A DNA stretch of 64,000 nt, taken from NCBI GenBank assembly GCA_018651745.1, contig JABIDL010000028.1, forward strand, positions 1-64,000. The letters are read 5' to 3'. Source of the stretch: Candidatus Neomarinimicrobiota bacterium (GTDB lineage Bacteria > Fidelibacterota > Marinisomatia > Marinisomatales > TCS55). This document shows positions 45,715 through 54,804 of this stretch, piece after piece. A model generated the notes under the pieces. That model was given only the letters and a program-made list of their open reading frames with translations. It was not told the DNA's origin and made no database searches. The position numbers were made by a program, and so were the translations under genes. Numbering within the stretch: the first letter of the stretch is position 1; each line of letters starts with the position of its first letter.

Positions 45715-45827
45715 ATGGACCGCCTACTTTTTTATTCTGAAAAAAACTCCCATCATTTAAAGTACGGATTTGTTAACCGATTTTCACGATTGCTCTAGGG
45801 GTGGGATATGTCTCGCCCCTACAAGCT

Positions 45828-46766
45828 TTAAGCTGGTTTTTTAAACACCATCAGCCGATAGGTTTTATATTTTATAAATGTTTCCGCATTTAGGTGACCT
45901 GAAAAATAAATGCGATTAATTTTTTCGTACCGTTCTCTGAATTTCCATCGAAACAGTTTCATCAGTTTCGGATAGTGGCTGTCAAAGTATTTACCAGAAA
46001 TTTCGCCAACGGGACCTGCAACCTTTTCTACAAAATCTTCTAATATCGTCATCGTTTTGGCGGTGTCTTCCGTGATGTCAATATCTACAATTTGTTCGAA
46101 ATCTGTTTTTTCTATGGCTTCCTTAAAAAACGGGAATCTATGTCCACCTCCCAGTGGAACTTCCCCCTCAGCCGGAACTGTGAAAAAGTCGCAAATAAGA
46201 AGATGCCCTCCCGGATTTAACATGTTAAATGTTTGGTCCAGCGCACGCTCCACCGGCACATATTGAAAACTTTCACTAAACTGAATTTGATCGTACATCT
46301 TATCCGTTTTGAGGTCTTCATATTTGCATCGGAAAATTTCCGTCTCATCTCCTACTTTTTCGTGAATGGCGTCTGAGAGATAACTACTTGGCGAAACACA
46401 ATCCACCTTAAAACCGTTATCCAACAATCGTCTCGCCAGATTACCCGATCCGCTACCAACATCAAGAATCGTGTGGGTACCTTCCTGAATGTTCTCAATA
46501 ATCAGATCGGAATGATATTCCTGAGATTTCCGGAAATTGAGTCCTTTCGGCTCGAGTCCATCTTTAAATAATCCATAATGTAAGTCTTCTGTATCGAAGA
46601 AAAACCTACCAATGAGCAGACCGATTTCCAGCCCCGCTTCTTTTGAATCTACTTTGTGTTTATGTGCCATAATGAAAGCGCTGAACTTAGGGTGTCCTAC
46701 CAAGGAAATAAATAAATTTAATGATGACGAAGCAAAATCTTTCATTTTATTGCAAATTTTCACCAT
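45828..46766 (-). CDS. Class I SAM-dependent methyltransferase
   Basis: A 312-residue protein with a Rossmann methyltransferase core. ILDVGSGSGNLARRLL (motif I, about residue 99-114) binds SAM, and SFQYVPVERALDQTFNMLNPGGHLLICDFF marks the C-terminal half of the core. About 95 residues of helical N-terminus precede it, and a C-terminal helical region follows. The class is close to small-molecule or lipid methyltransferases; the substrate cannot be named. The first ATG (46766) or the eighth codon ATG (46745) could be the start. It is transcribed away from the divergent kinase fusion gene. Confidence 0.78.
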   Translation of the reverse strand: MVKICNKMKDFASSSLNLFISLVGHPKFSAFIMAHKHKVDSKEAGLEIGLLIGRFFFDTEDLHYGLFKDGLEPKGLNFRKSQEYHSDLIIENIQEGTHTILDVGSGSGNLARRLLDNGFKVDCVSPSSYLSDAIHEKVGDETEIFRCKYEDLKTDKMYDQIQFSESFQYVPVERALDQTFNMLNPGGHLLICDFFTVPAEGEVPLGGGHRFPFFKEAIEKTDFEQIVDIDITEDTAKTMTILEDFVEKVAGPVGEISGKYFDSHYPKLMKLFRWKFRERYEKINRIYFSGHLNAETFIKYKTYRLMVFKKPA

Positions 46767-46850
46767 CTTTCTTTCTATTTTCTATTAAGATTACAACTAA
46801 ATAAATCATACCTATAAATTATGAATAGCCATTTTTTTGACCCCTTTGTG

Positions 46851-46904
46851 TTTCCCCTGTTACGGGGGAAATCCTTTTACTTTATCCCCTGTCATAGGGG
46901 ATAA
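46851..46904. repeat. Two tandem C4/G4 hairpins in the divergent promoter region
   Basis: Hairpin 1: TTTCCCC (46851-46857) with GGGGAAA (46865-46871). Hairpin 2: TTATCCCCT (46882-46890) with AGGGGATAA (46896-46904), a perfect nine-base-pair stem with a five-base loop. They lie in the 233-base gap between the methyltransferase gene and the divergent isoprenoid-kinase fusion; the rest of the gap shows no coding sequence or clear promoter consensus. Confidence 0.7.
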
Positions 46905-46999
46905 TCGAAGTGCGATCCATACATTACCCAACAAGCAAATAATTTATTGAAAGAAATGAACATTTATTTAATTTGGTTTTGCAATAAGGATAAATACTT

Positions 47000-48490
47000 A
47001 TGAATCTTCCACTATTTCAACCCTTTGCCAATGAATGGATAACATTCGGTATATTTTTTATCGGAATCCTTTCTATGGTAGCCACTGCAGAATTATTGCT
47101 TTACAAAAAGAATGTACATCCTGAATTTGTTAGAAAATTTGTTCATGTACTTGTCGGGATTCTAGTTTCCACCTGTCCATTTATTTTCGAATCAAACCTT
47201 CCGCCAATGGCGCTCGCTGGTATTTTCATCGTCGTGAATTTTCTTTCTCTCAAATCAGGGAAATTGAAAGGCATGCACTCAACAGATAGAGTTACATACG
47301 GCACCGTTTATTTTCCGATTGCTTTCCTGATTCTTGCTACATTTTTTTGGGAAAAACCGATAACCTTAATTTTAAGTATGCTGGTGATGTCGCTTTCAGA
47401 CACAGCAACCGGAATTTCCGGATCAAAGGCAGATCATCCACGAATATTCACGTTGTGGAAAGATTCAAAAACTCTGGAAGGATCCACAGTGATGTTTCTT
47501 ACAACATTTCTGATTGTTTATGTTGGAACAGATTTTTTTGCATGGATTTTCGGTGCAGCATTTTTTATTCCGTTACCGAATCTTATCAGCCTCGCCGGAT
47601 TTGTTGCAATGATGGCAACACTGGCAGAAGCTGTATCTTGCGAAGGTTCGGACAATCTGTCCGTTCCGCTGGTTGCAGCCATTACCTATGAGCTCTATTT
47701 AATCAATTATACGCATGGGACTCTTCCGATATTTATGCTCTGGACGGTGGGTTCTGGGATCATATTTTTATACGCTTTCAAATTAAGAACACTTTCGGCA
47801 AGCGGGACGGCAGGCGCTTTTTTAATGGGCGTTTTGGTGTTTGGGGTTCAGGGAGTTTATGGCATAGTTCCACTATTGACTTTTTTCTTACTTTCATCCT
47901 TTCTATCTAAGATTGGAAACAAACAAGAGAACACGTTTCAAAAAGGATCTCAAAGGGACATCATTCAAGTATTAGCGAATGGCGGCGTTGGAATGCTGAT
48001 TTTACTTTGGAATTTTTTCTACCCTTTCGAAGGTGCATATCTCATTTTCCTCGGAAGTATCGCAGCAGCAACGGCGGATACGTGGGCAACAGAAATCGGG
48101 TTTTTCAGCCGGTCAAATCCGCGGAAAATTTCGACATTCAAACAGGTAGAAAAAGGAACTTCCGGTGGGGTAACACTCATTGGAACATTTGGATCTTTTC
48201 TGGGGGCCGGTGTAATAGCCGGAGTTGGATTATTGCTGGGTGTGGATCCTGAACTCTTTTGGATTATTACCGCCGCGGGGTTCATTGGGAGTATTGCTGA
48301 CTCTATTTTGGGAGGAACCGTTCAGGCGCGGTTTTATTGCAAATCCTGTGAAAAAGAAACCGAAAAACGGAGGCATTGTAGTGGCGTAACTCAGCATGTA
48401 AACGGATTCAAGTGGATGGATAATGATATGGTGAATTTTCTAAATACTATAACGGGAGCAGTGGTAACATATTTTTCCGTCCTGATTTAG
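47000..48490 (+). CDS. Fused isoprenoid-alcohol kinase and isoprenyl-phosphate kinase (VTE5-VTE6-like)
   Basis: A 496-residue polytopic membrane protein. The N-terminal half (about 30-235) resembles the dolichol/phytol kinase family, CTP-dependent prenyl-alcohol kinases such as VTE5 (RKFVHV, LSDTATG, KTLEGS). The C-terminal half (about 262-496) is a DUF92 domain (ATADTWATEIG, GTSGGVT, SIADSILGG, KSCEKETEKRRHC, NDMVNFLNT). DUF92 includes plant VTE6, a phytyl-phosphate kinase. Together the fusion would carry prenol to prenyl phosphate to prenyl diphosphate. ATG start is preceded by AAGGATAAATACTT. A bidirectional terminator follows. Substrate (phytol, farnesol or other) is unknown. Confidence 0.82.
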   Translation: MNLPLFQPFANEWITFGIFFIGILSMVATAELLLYKKNVHPEFVRKFVHVLVGILVSTCPFIFESNLPPMALAGIFIVVNFLSLKSGKLKGMHSTDRVTYGTVYFPIAFLILATFFWEKPITLILSMLVMSLSDTATGISGSKADHPRIFTLWKDSKTLEGSTVMFLTTFLIVYVGTDFFAWIFGAAFFIPLPNLISLAGFVAMMATLAEAVSCEGSDNLSVPLVAAITYELYLINYTHGTLPIFMLWTVGSGIIFLYAFKLRTLSASGTAGAFLMGVLVFGVQGVYGIVPLLTFFLLSSFLSKIGNKQENTFQKGSQRDIIQVLANGGVGMLILLWNFFYPFEGAYLIFLGSIAAATADTWATEIGFFSRSNPRKISTFKQVEKGTSGGVTLIGTFGSFLGAGVIAGVGLLLGVDPELFWIITAAGFIGSIADSILGGTVQARFYCKSCEKETEKRRHCSGVTQHVNGFKWMDNDMVNFLNTITGAVVTYFSVLI

Positions 48491-48553
48491 TTTTTTTATC
48501 CCAATAGTTTTTAAACCTTTACCATTAGCTCTGCGTGCATTCTGGTTATAGAA

Positions 48554-48587
48554 CTAAAAAAGGGCTCCCTAAAGAGCCCATTTTTAG
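48554..48587. terminator. Bidirectional terminator between convergent genes
   Basis: GGGCTC (48562-48567) pairs with GAGCCC (48574-48579), extended on both sides by A-run and T-run (CTAAAAA... / ...TTTTTAG). The symmetry lets it terminate both the plus-strand kinase fusion and the minus-strand DUF350 operon. Confidence 0.88.
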
Positions 48588-48607
48588 TTGCCATTCTACA
48601 GAAAATT

Positions 48608-48844
48608 TTAAATGACTTTGTAAACCAGCAAACCCACCATTACAATCAGGGAAATAAAGATCAGCGACACTCCCATGTTGCCATTCTTGATTTCTTCCCA
48701 TTCATCAATATCGGTGGAAAGCCAGTCGAAAACCTTTAATGCGATTCCTACGCCAAAGGCAAATCCCACAGCAGCCACAACGGACCAACCGAGTGCTCTT
48801 CCGTATGTCAAAAAAAGTCCCTCAAGACTATTTGGATCTAACAT
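48608..48844 (-). CDS. DUF350 small membrane protein
   Basis: A 78-residue protein with two membrane segments around the charged region DWLSTDIDEWEEIKNGNMGVSL, a characteristic DUF350 motif. Family function is unknown, although members often neighbour other small envelope proteins. ATG start, 12 bases downstream of the next gene, so likely one operon with the unknown protein. Confidence 0.8.
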   Translation of the reverse strand: MLDPNSLEGLFLTYGRALGWSVVAAVGFAFGVGIALKVFDWLSTDIDEWEEIKNGNMGVSLIFISLIVMVGLLVYKVI

Positions 48845-48856
48845 GCAACCTCCTTA

Positions 48857-49339
48857 TTAGAGTGTTTGAATTGAATCTTTAATTTGCCGCATGAATTCCG
48901 CTGAATCAATCCTGCCTTCCACCATTCTGAGTATCTGTTCTTCAGTAGCGGCGGCCGAAACAATCATCGGTGTTTTTCCCATGGGCACATTAACTGTAAT
49001 AAAAACTTTTTCAAGGACAACAGGATTATATCCCTCTTTTTTCTTTGCTAACGATTTTTGATGCAATATCGCCTGACCGGCCGAAATAAAGCCGATAATC
49101 ATAACCATCTCAAAATTATTTCTATTACTGTCCAGAATAAGACTAAAATTTTTCGCGCCTTTATCGTTTGATGTCAAATTCATATTCTGTGTTTCAGAAT
49201 TGATTCTGTAATATTTACAGGTGGCGGTCACCTTCTTGTAAAATGCGTAGTTGGCATTCAGTCCATCGGATATCAAAAGAATTGCAAAGCCGAGCAATAA
49301 AACTTTCCGTGTGACTTTTAAGTGGTTTTGGTTTATCAT
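48857..49339 (-). CDS. Membrane-anchored protein of unknown function
   Basis: The 160-residue product starts with basic residues and a hydrophobic segment (VLLLGFAILLISDGLNA), then an extracytoplasmic region and a second hydrophobic segment (MVMIIGFISAGQAIL). A C-terminal part with VFITVNVPMGKTPMIVSAAATEEQILRM follows. No family recognised. The start is ATG. It lies between hutI and DUF350 on the same strand, 23 bases after hutI in gene order, and is probably co-transcribed with DUF350. Confidence 0.6.
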   Translation of the reverse strand: MINQNHLKVTRKVLLLGFAILLISDGLNANYAFYKKVTATCKYYRINSETQNMNLTSNDKGAKNFSLILDSNRNNFEMVMIIGFISAGQAILHQKSLAKKKEGYNPVVLEKVFITVNVPMGKTPMIVSAAATEEQILRMVEGRIDSAEFMRQIKDSIQTL

Positions 49340-49362
49340 AGCGAAGCGGAATTTTACAGGAT

Positions 49363-50550
49363 TTATCTGCTTACCTCAAAGACTTTTCCTCGCTTTATTA
49401 CAGCGCGGATTGGAAGCGATTTATTTCTATTTGGAATATCCTTCAAAGCTGATACTTCCCAGATGATCAAGTCGGCCTGTTTTCCGATTTCAATTGAACC
49501 AACGTTGCTTCCAATTACCAAAGATTGCGCCGCATGATACGTTGCCGATGCAAATGCTTCTTCGACTGTCATATACATTTCATCTATGGCGAGGGAAATA
49601 ATGTAGGGCATAGAATTAATTCGGCAACTCCCCGGATTAAAATCCGTTGCAAGCGCAACGGTGATTCCTTCATCAATCAGTTTTCGTGCCGGCGCATATC
49701 CTTCTTTTCCAAGGAAATGGGTGGTTCCAGGCAAAAGTGTGGCAATTACGTTTTGCTCCTGCATAGCTCGAATTCCCGCGTCGCTGATTGCCATCAGGTG
49801 ATCTGCTGAAATCGCCTCAACCTCGGCAGCCAGTTCAGCAGCACCGGAATCCTCAAATTCATCCGCATGCATTCTAAGCTTCATTCCATTTTCTTTTGCA
49901 ACGGTCAAAATCCGTCGTGATTGGTCGGCGCTAAAATATCCATTTTCACAGAATACATCGCAAAAGATTGGGATTCCCTGTTCTGCTACCGCCGGAATCA
50001 TTTCATTACAAATGAGATCAACATATTCTTCAGGATTATGCTTAAATTCCGGTGGAGTAGCATGGGCCCCTAAAAAAGTTGGTATCATGTCAATTGGATG
50101 GGATTTATTCACTTCATCAATAACTTTAAGTGATTTCAGTTCTGAGTCTGTATTTAGACCATATCCGCTTTTTGCTTCAATCGTTGTTGTACCCAATTCC
50201 AGGAAAACATCCATGCGTTTTGCAACGCGATTTATCAACGCATTTTTCGACGAATCCCGCACTGCCCTAATACTGGAATTAATCCCGCCCCCGTCTGCTG
50301 CTATATCTTCGTAGGATGCGCCGGCAAGTCTCCGAGCTATTTCATCTTCTCTGGCGTCCACGTATACCGGATGCGTGTGCGGATCCACAAATCCCGGGGT
50401 GACCAGTCCACCGGCACAATCGAATGACTTGCCTTTTGCTTGTTCGGAAATCTTCCCGTCGCGAACAAAGATATTGGAATCATCTGATATTTCGACCTTT
50501 CCCGAATCGGGATTGTAGGATGCGATACTTCCTATATTTTCGAGAATCAT
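49363..50550 (-). CDS. hutI: Imidazolonepropionase
   Basis: Third step of histidine degradation: opens imidazolone propionate to N-formimino-glutamate. The 395-residue amidohydrolase shows the metal-binding HxH in VDPHTHPVYV, GATHFLG-like TTHFLGKEGYAP, MRMHADEFED (metal-binding His) and TDFNPGSC (catalytic Asp). ATG at 50550. Histidine lyase (hutH) and the formiminoglutamate steps are not within the window. 191 bases separate it from hutU. Confidence 0.93.
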   Translation of the reverse strand: MILENIGSIASYNPDSGKVEISDDSNIFVRDGKISEQAKGKSFDCAGGLVTPGFVDPHTHPVYVDAREDEIARRLAGASYEDIAADGGGINSSIRAVRDSSKNALINRVAKRMDVFLELGTTTIEAKSGYGLNTDSELKSLKVIDEVNKSHPIDMIPTFLGAHATPPEFKHNPEEYVDLICNEMIPAVAEQGIPIFCDVFCENGYFSADQSRRILTVAKENGMKLRMHADEFEDSGAAELAAEVEAISADHLMAISDAGIRAMQEQNVIATLLPGTTHFLGKEGYAPARKLIDEGITVALATDFNPGSCRINSMPYIISLAIDEMYMTVEEAFASATYHAAQSLVIGSNVGSIEIGKQADLIIWEVSALKDIPNRNKSLPIRAVIKRGKVFEVSR

Positions 50551-50651
50551 TATTTGGTTGGATTATGAATATGCATTAAGATTTTCTTATTGCTTTTAAT
50601 TCAGAATTATTCACTGTCTTAATGTTCTTCATTTTTGTCCCGCTTTTTATT

Positions 50652-50671
50652 CCCCCCTATTAAGCAGGGGG
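50652..50671. repeat. C5/G5 imperfect hairpin between hutI and hutU
   Basis: CCCCC (50653-50657) pairs with GGGGG (50667-50671) around a nine-base loop. A second C4/G4-containing stretch follows at about 50689-50713. The 191-base gap otherwise shows no coding sequence; the element may act as a processing or attenuation hairpin for the hutU-hutI transcript. Confidence 0.45.
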
Positions 50672-50741
50672 TATAGTAAAATCATCCGAGCCCCATCCTG
50701 TAATCGGAGGGGATTTAGAGAAAGTAATAAGATATAAAGCA

Positions 50742-52397
50742 TCATAATTTCTTAATCATTGGAATATCCACATTCCAGTCCTTAGCATTTAGGATAGCAT
50801 CTTCGTATCCTGCATCTGAGTGACGCATAATTCCCAAACCCGGGTCGGTGGTCAGCACCCGCTCAAGACGTTTTTCCATTTCAGGGGATCCGTCGGCACA
50901 AATCACCTGTCCGGCATGAATCGCAAGTCCCATGCCGACGCCGCCACCGTGATGAATCGAAACCCACGTTGCACCACTCGCGGTATTCGCCAAAGCGTTC
51001 AATAATGGCCAATCTGCAACTGCGTCTGAACCATCTTTCATGGATTCTGTTTCGCGATACGGCGACGCGACCGAACCGGTATCCAAATGATCTCGACCGA
51101 TTACAATCGGCGCCTTCAAATCCCCGCTGGCAACCATGCGATTCAGTTCTACGCCAAACTTTGCTCTCTGCGTATAACTCAACCAACATATTCTTGACGG
51201 CAACCCTTGGAATTGAATTTTTTCTTTCGCCATTCCGATCCAGCGTGACAGTGTTTCATCCTCCGGAAAAAGTTCAAGCACACGCTCGTCTGTCTTGTAA
51301 ATATCTTCCGGATCACCTGAAAGCGCTACCCAGCGGAAAGGGCCCTTCCCTTCGCAAAACAGCGGACGCACATATGCCGGGACAAATCCGGGGAAATCGA
51401 ACGCATTTTCAACGCCGGCTTTTCTTGCCTGACCCCGAAGATTGTTACCATAATCAAAGGTAATCGACCCTTTTTTCATAAGATCCAGCATTCCCTGACA
51501 ATGTTCACCCATGGCGCGAAAACTTTCTGTGATATATTTTTGCGGATCAGATTTCCGTAGTGCAAGCGCTTCTGCGTAAGACATTCCATTCGGAACGTAT
51601 CCATCCAATTCATCATGAGCGGAGGTCTGATCGGTAACCAAATCCGGGATGAGGTCCATTTCAGCGAATTTTGGTACAAGGTCGGCGGCATTGCCCAAAA
51701 GCCCAATAGAGAGTGGCTTTTTCTCTTCTGCGGCATTTTGGGCCATGGAAACCGCTTCGTTTAAATCTTCGGTAGAAACATCCAGATATCGCGTTTCCAA
51801 GCGGCGCGAAATGCGGTGTGGATCAATTTCAATGCAGATGGCGACACCGTTATTCATTGTCACAGATAAAGGCTGAGCGCCGCCCATGCCACCGAGCCCG
51901 GCGGTGAGAACAATTTTGCCCGTCAAATCAGCATTGTAATGAGTTTTTCCAGCTGCGGCAAATGTTTCGTAGGTACCCTGCAAAATTCCCTGTGTTCCAA
52001 TATAAATCCACGAGCCGGCTGTCATTTGCCCATACATCATCAATCCTTTCTTATCGAGCTCATTGAAATGATCCCAGTTTGCCCAGTCCGGCACAAGATT
52101 GGAATTGGCGATTAGCACCCGTGGCGATGTGGTGTGCGACTTGATAACACCTACGGGCTTACCGCTTTGCACCAATAGCGTTTCATCCGGTTTCATTCTT
52201 TTCAGTGTTTCAAGAATGGAATGGAAACACTCCCAATTCCGGGCGGCTTTTCCTTTGCCACCATACACAACAAGTTCATCAGGATTTTCGGCCACATCCG
52301 GATCAAGATTATTTTGGATCATACGGTACGGCGCCTCGATCTGCCAGTTAGCACAGGTGAGGTTTGTTCCGGTTGGGGCGTGAATTTCTTTTGGCAT
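50742..52397 (-). CDS. hutU: Urocanate hydratase
   Basis: Adds water to urocanate using NAD+ as an electrophile in histidine degradation. The 551 residues have the N-terminal [24 protein letters not shown], the NAD-binding [18 protein letters not shown], and late [18 protein letters not shown] and [17 protein letters not shown]. Standard length. ATG at 52397. It may have its own promoter because the region upstream is 267 bases, holding the rpmB terminator. Confidence 0.96.
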   Translation of the reverse strand: MPKEIHAPTGTNLTCANWQIEAPYRMIQNNLDPDVAENPDELVVYGGKGKAARNWECFHSILETLKRMKPDETLLVQSGKPVGVIKSHTTSPRVLIANSNLVPDWANWDHFNELDKKGLMMYGQMTAGSWIYIGTQGILQGTYETFAAAGKTHYNADLTGKIVLTAGLGGMGGAQPLSVTMNNGVAICIEIDPHRISRRLETRYLDVSTEDLNEAVSMAQNAAEEKKPLSIGLLGNAADLVPKFAEMDLIPDLVTDQTSAHDELDGYVPNGMSYAEALALRKSDPQKYITESFRAMGEHCQGMLDLMKKGSITFDYGNNLRGQARKAGVENAFDFPGFVPAYVRPLFCEGKGPFRWVALSGDPEDIYKTDERVLELFPEDETLSRWIGMAKEKIQFQGLPSRICWLSYTQRAKFGVELNRMVASGDLKAPIVIGRDHLDTGSVASPYRETESMKDGSDAVADWPLLNALANTASGATWVSIHHGGGVGMGLAIHAGQVICADGSPEMEKRLERVLTTDPGLGIMRHSDAGYEDAILNAKDWNVDIPMIKKL

Positions 52398-52612
52398 AAT
52401 GTACCTAGTTTGAGAGTATGAATTTATTCAAATGTACGGTATGAACAAAGGTGGCGGGTGAAAGAATTTGAATGCTCAATCCATGCATCATTCGCATTAA
52501 TGAGATTAGAAATTATAGCCACAAGTAAGTTTAGAAATGATTCACTTTGCTCATCATTTCTACCCTTAGGTTTGTTAGCTTCCTAAACGACAAAAAAAGA
52601 AGTGCTTAAAAT

Positions 52613-52645
52613 AAAAGAAGCCCCCAAACGGGAGCTTCTTTTTTT
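52613..52645 (-). terminator. Terminator after rpmB
   Basis: On the minus strand, GAAGCTCCC pairs with GGGGGCTTC (one mismatch) around a four-base loop and is followed by TTTTATTTT. It sits just beyond the rpmB stop. The plus strand also has a T-run, so it could work in both directions. The 267-base gap to hutU otherwise shows nothing clear. Confidence 0.85.
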
Positions 52646-52664
52646 AGGGGATTGATGTTATAAG

Positions 52665-52901
52665 TTAAACTTTTTGACCACGAGCGCGCATTTCATTCAC
52701 CACTTTGCGAATGCCGCGCTTATCAATGATCCGAAGACCATGCGTGGAAACATTCAGCGAAATAAATCGCCGTTCGTCTGCTAGCCAAAACTTTTTCTTT
52801 TGTAGGTTAATATTAAACCGCCGACGGGTTCTATTCTTCGCATGGCTCACATTATTCCCGAACATCGGTTTTTTTCCTGTTACGTCACACATTCTACTCA
52901 T
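52665..52901 (-). CDS. rpmB: 50S ribosomal protein L28
   Basis: A 78-residue basic protein of the large ribosomal subunit. [26 protein letters not shown] is followed by the C-terminal [17 protein letters not shown], the L28 family pattern. The usual zinc-ribbon cysteine pairs are largely missing (only one early Cys). It is transcribed alone with its own terminator downstream. ATG start at 52901. Confidence 0.95.
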   Translation of the reverse strand: MSRMCDVTGKKPMFGNNVSHAKNRTRRRFNINLQKKKFWLADERRFISLNVSTHGLRIIDKRGIRKVVNEMRARGQKV

Positions 52902-53060
52902 AATTATTTTCTTTGTTTAATGTTAAAAAATGCGGGCGAATTTAATCTCAGGAATGGAATTCGCAAAACCAAAATTACTCTGGTTTGTATTTTTTGTAAA
53001 CATCATTGCCAGCTTTTTTAATTAAATCAACCTTGCATCTATTTTTATCCCCTTCATATC

Positions 53061-53075
53061 TCCCCAAATTGGGGA
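53061..53075. repeat. TCCCCAAATTGGGGA palindrome
   Basis: A perfect 15-base palindrome with a single central base lies in the 284-base gap between rpmB and the GNAT gene. It belongs to the C4/G4 hairpin family seen elsewhere in the window. No coding sequence or terminator is visible in the rest of this gap. Confidence 0.5.
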
Positions 53076-53185
53076 AAATTAATGGATCAGAGGAAATTGA
53101 AAAACGTTTGAAAATAGTACATTCTTTTTAAGAAAATAATCTTTATTTCAGTAATACCCATTTCAGCAATAAATTCCTTCCCACT

Positions 53186-53644
53186 GTGATACTGCGTACA
53201 TCCACCCAATCAGACCTAAGCACTATTGTTTCCTTCAATTCTGCTATGGCAAAAGAAACTGAAGGAAAAATGCTTGACCCCTCAGCAATCGAATCCGGTG
53301 TTCTGTCATTAATTGAAGATAACTCGAAAGGATTTTATCTACTTGCTGAAAAAGAAAATCGAGTGATTGGTCAACTTATGATAACCAAAGAATGGTCTGA
53401 TTGGCGAAATGGTAATTTTTGGTGGATCCAATCTGTGTATGTTCTACCTGATTATAGAGGTAAAGGCGTGTATCGCGCTTTGCACGAGAAAGTAATTGAA
53501 TTGGGGAAAGCAGAAAAAGACGTCTGCGGAATACGACTATATGTGGATAAAGAAAATAAAGGCGCTCAGGAAGTGTACAACAAAATGGGAATGAAAGAAT
53601 CCAATTATATATTTTTCGAAGAAGATTGGTTGAAGGGTGAATAA
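53186..53644 (+). CDS. GNAT-family N-acetyltransferase
   Basis: A 152-residue acetyl-CoA-dependent transferase. Motif A is visible as QSVYVLPDYRGKGVYRALHEKVI (the RGKGVxRAL pyrophosphate-binding loop near residue 91-97). The N-terminal STIVSFNSAMAKETEG and C-terminal YNKMGMKESNY complete the GNAT pattern. Start is GTG at 53186 with weak upstream purines. Substrate is unknown. Confidence 0.83.
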   Translation: MILRTSTQSDLSTIVSFNSAMAKETEGKMLDPSAIESGVLSLIEDNSKGFYLLAEKENRVIGQLMITKEWSDWRNGNFWWIQSVYVLPDYRGKGVYRALHEKVIELGKAEKDVCGIRLYVDKENKGAQEVYNKMGMKESNYIFFEEDWLKGE

Positions 53645-53734
53645 AAACGCATTCTTTCCTCTAATCTTTGTGTCATAAAGGCAGAGGGGTACCGCGAATT
53701 CGCTATTTATTAACGTATTCAAACAAATAAAATA

Positions 53735-54706
53735 ATGAAAATCGGAAACCTTAATATTGATTTTCCGGTATTTCTGGCGCCGATGGCCGGAGTTACCGAT
53801 CATTCCTTTCGCATTTTGTGCAAAGAAAAAGGTGCCGGATTGGTGTATTCCGAATTTGTGTCTGCGCATGGAATAATTCGGGAGAACGAAAAAACACTGG
53901 ATATGATTCGGTTTGTGGAAGCAGAACGGCCGATCGGTATTCAAATTTTCGGCGATTCTTCTGAAGTTATGGCAAAAGCGGCGAAGGTAGTGTACGATAA
54001 ATTTATGCCTGATCTCATCGACATTAATTACGGATGCCCCGTTCCAAAAGTAACAAAAAAAGGCGCCGGATCTGCTGCACTCAAAGATCTATGCCTCATG
54101 GACGACATAACATCCGCCGTGGTCGAGTCTGTTCCAGAAATTCCTGTTACCGTTAAAATGCGAGCCGGATGGGACAGCAATAATATCGTATCCACTGAGG
54201 CAGGTCCCCGACTTGAAAAAATCGGGGTTAAGGCAATTGCGCTGCATCCGAGAACAACCAAACAAGGTTACAAAGAAACTGCTAATTGGGAATTGATAAA
54301 AGAATTAAAGGAAGCATTGTCAATTCCGGTTATTGGAAACGGTGACATTAAAACGCCCGAGGACATCTTGCGAATGGTCGAAGAAACAGGCTGTGATGCC
54401 GTGATGGTCGCCAGAGCCGCTTTAGGAAATCCCTGGTTTTTTGAGCAATCCAGCTCCATTCTAAAAGGAATGAAAAATGCAATCGAACCTTCTACTCAGG
54501 ATAAAATCACCACGTGTATTCGCCATCTTGATTTGTTGATTCAAAACCGAGGCACGCGGATTGGAACCAATTTAATGCGGAAACATTTCGGCTGGTATAT
54601 CAAGGGATTTCCAGGTGCCTCTACCCTGCGCCAAAACCTTGTAACTTCCAATAACTACACAACCATGGTGGAACTATTGAATGAAGTTTCAAAACCGGCA
54701 GAATAA
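53735..54706 (+). CDS. dusB: tRNA-dihydrouridine synthase
   Basis: An FMN-dependent TIM-barrel enzyme that reduces uridine to dihydrouridine in tRNA D loops. The 323 residues show APMAGVTDHSFRIL, the catalytic Cys101 in INYGCPVPK, MRAGWD, and the FMN-binding GNGDIKTPEDIL and MVARAALGNPWFF. The length and pattern fit DusB. ATG start at 53735. Confidence 0.92.
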   Translation: MKIGNLNIDFPVFLAPMAGVTDHSFRILCKEKGAGLVYSEFVSAHGIIRENEKTLDMIRFVEAERPIGIQIFGDSSEVMAKAAKVVYDKFMPDLIDINYGCPVPKVTKKGAGSAALKDLCLMDDITSAVVESVPEIPVTVKMRAGWDSNNIVSTEAGPRLEKIGVKAIALHPRTTKQGYKETANWELIKELKEALSIPVIGNGDIKTPEDILRMVEETGCDAVMVARAALGNPWFFEQSSSILKGMKNAIEPSTQDKITTCIRHLDLLIQNRGTRIGTNLMRKHFGWYIKGFPGASTLRQNLVTSNNYTTMVELLNEVSKPAE

Positions 54707-54804
54707 AACCTGCAAATCTATGTTCCAATCCTTGATTCACTGTCCGCCCATAAACTAAATTCCCAAGCTTTATTCAAACTACTTTCTTACAATAAAAGGA
54801 ATAC

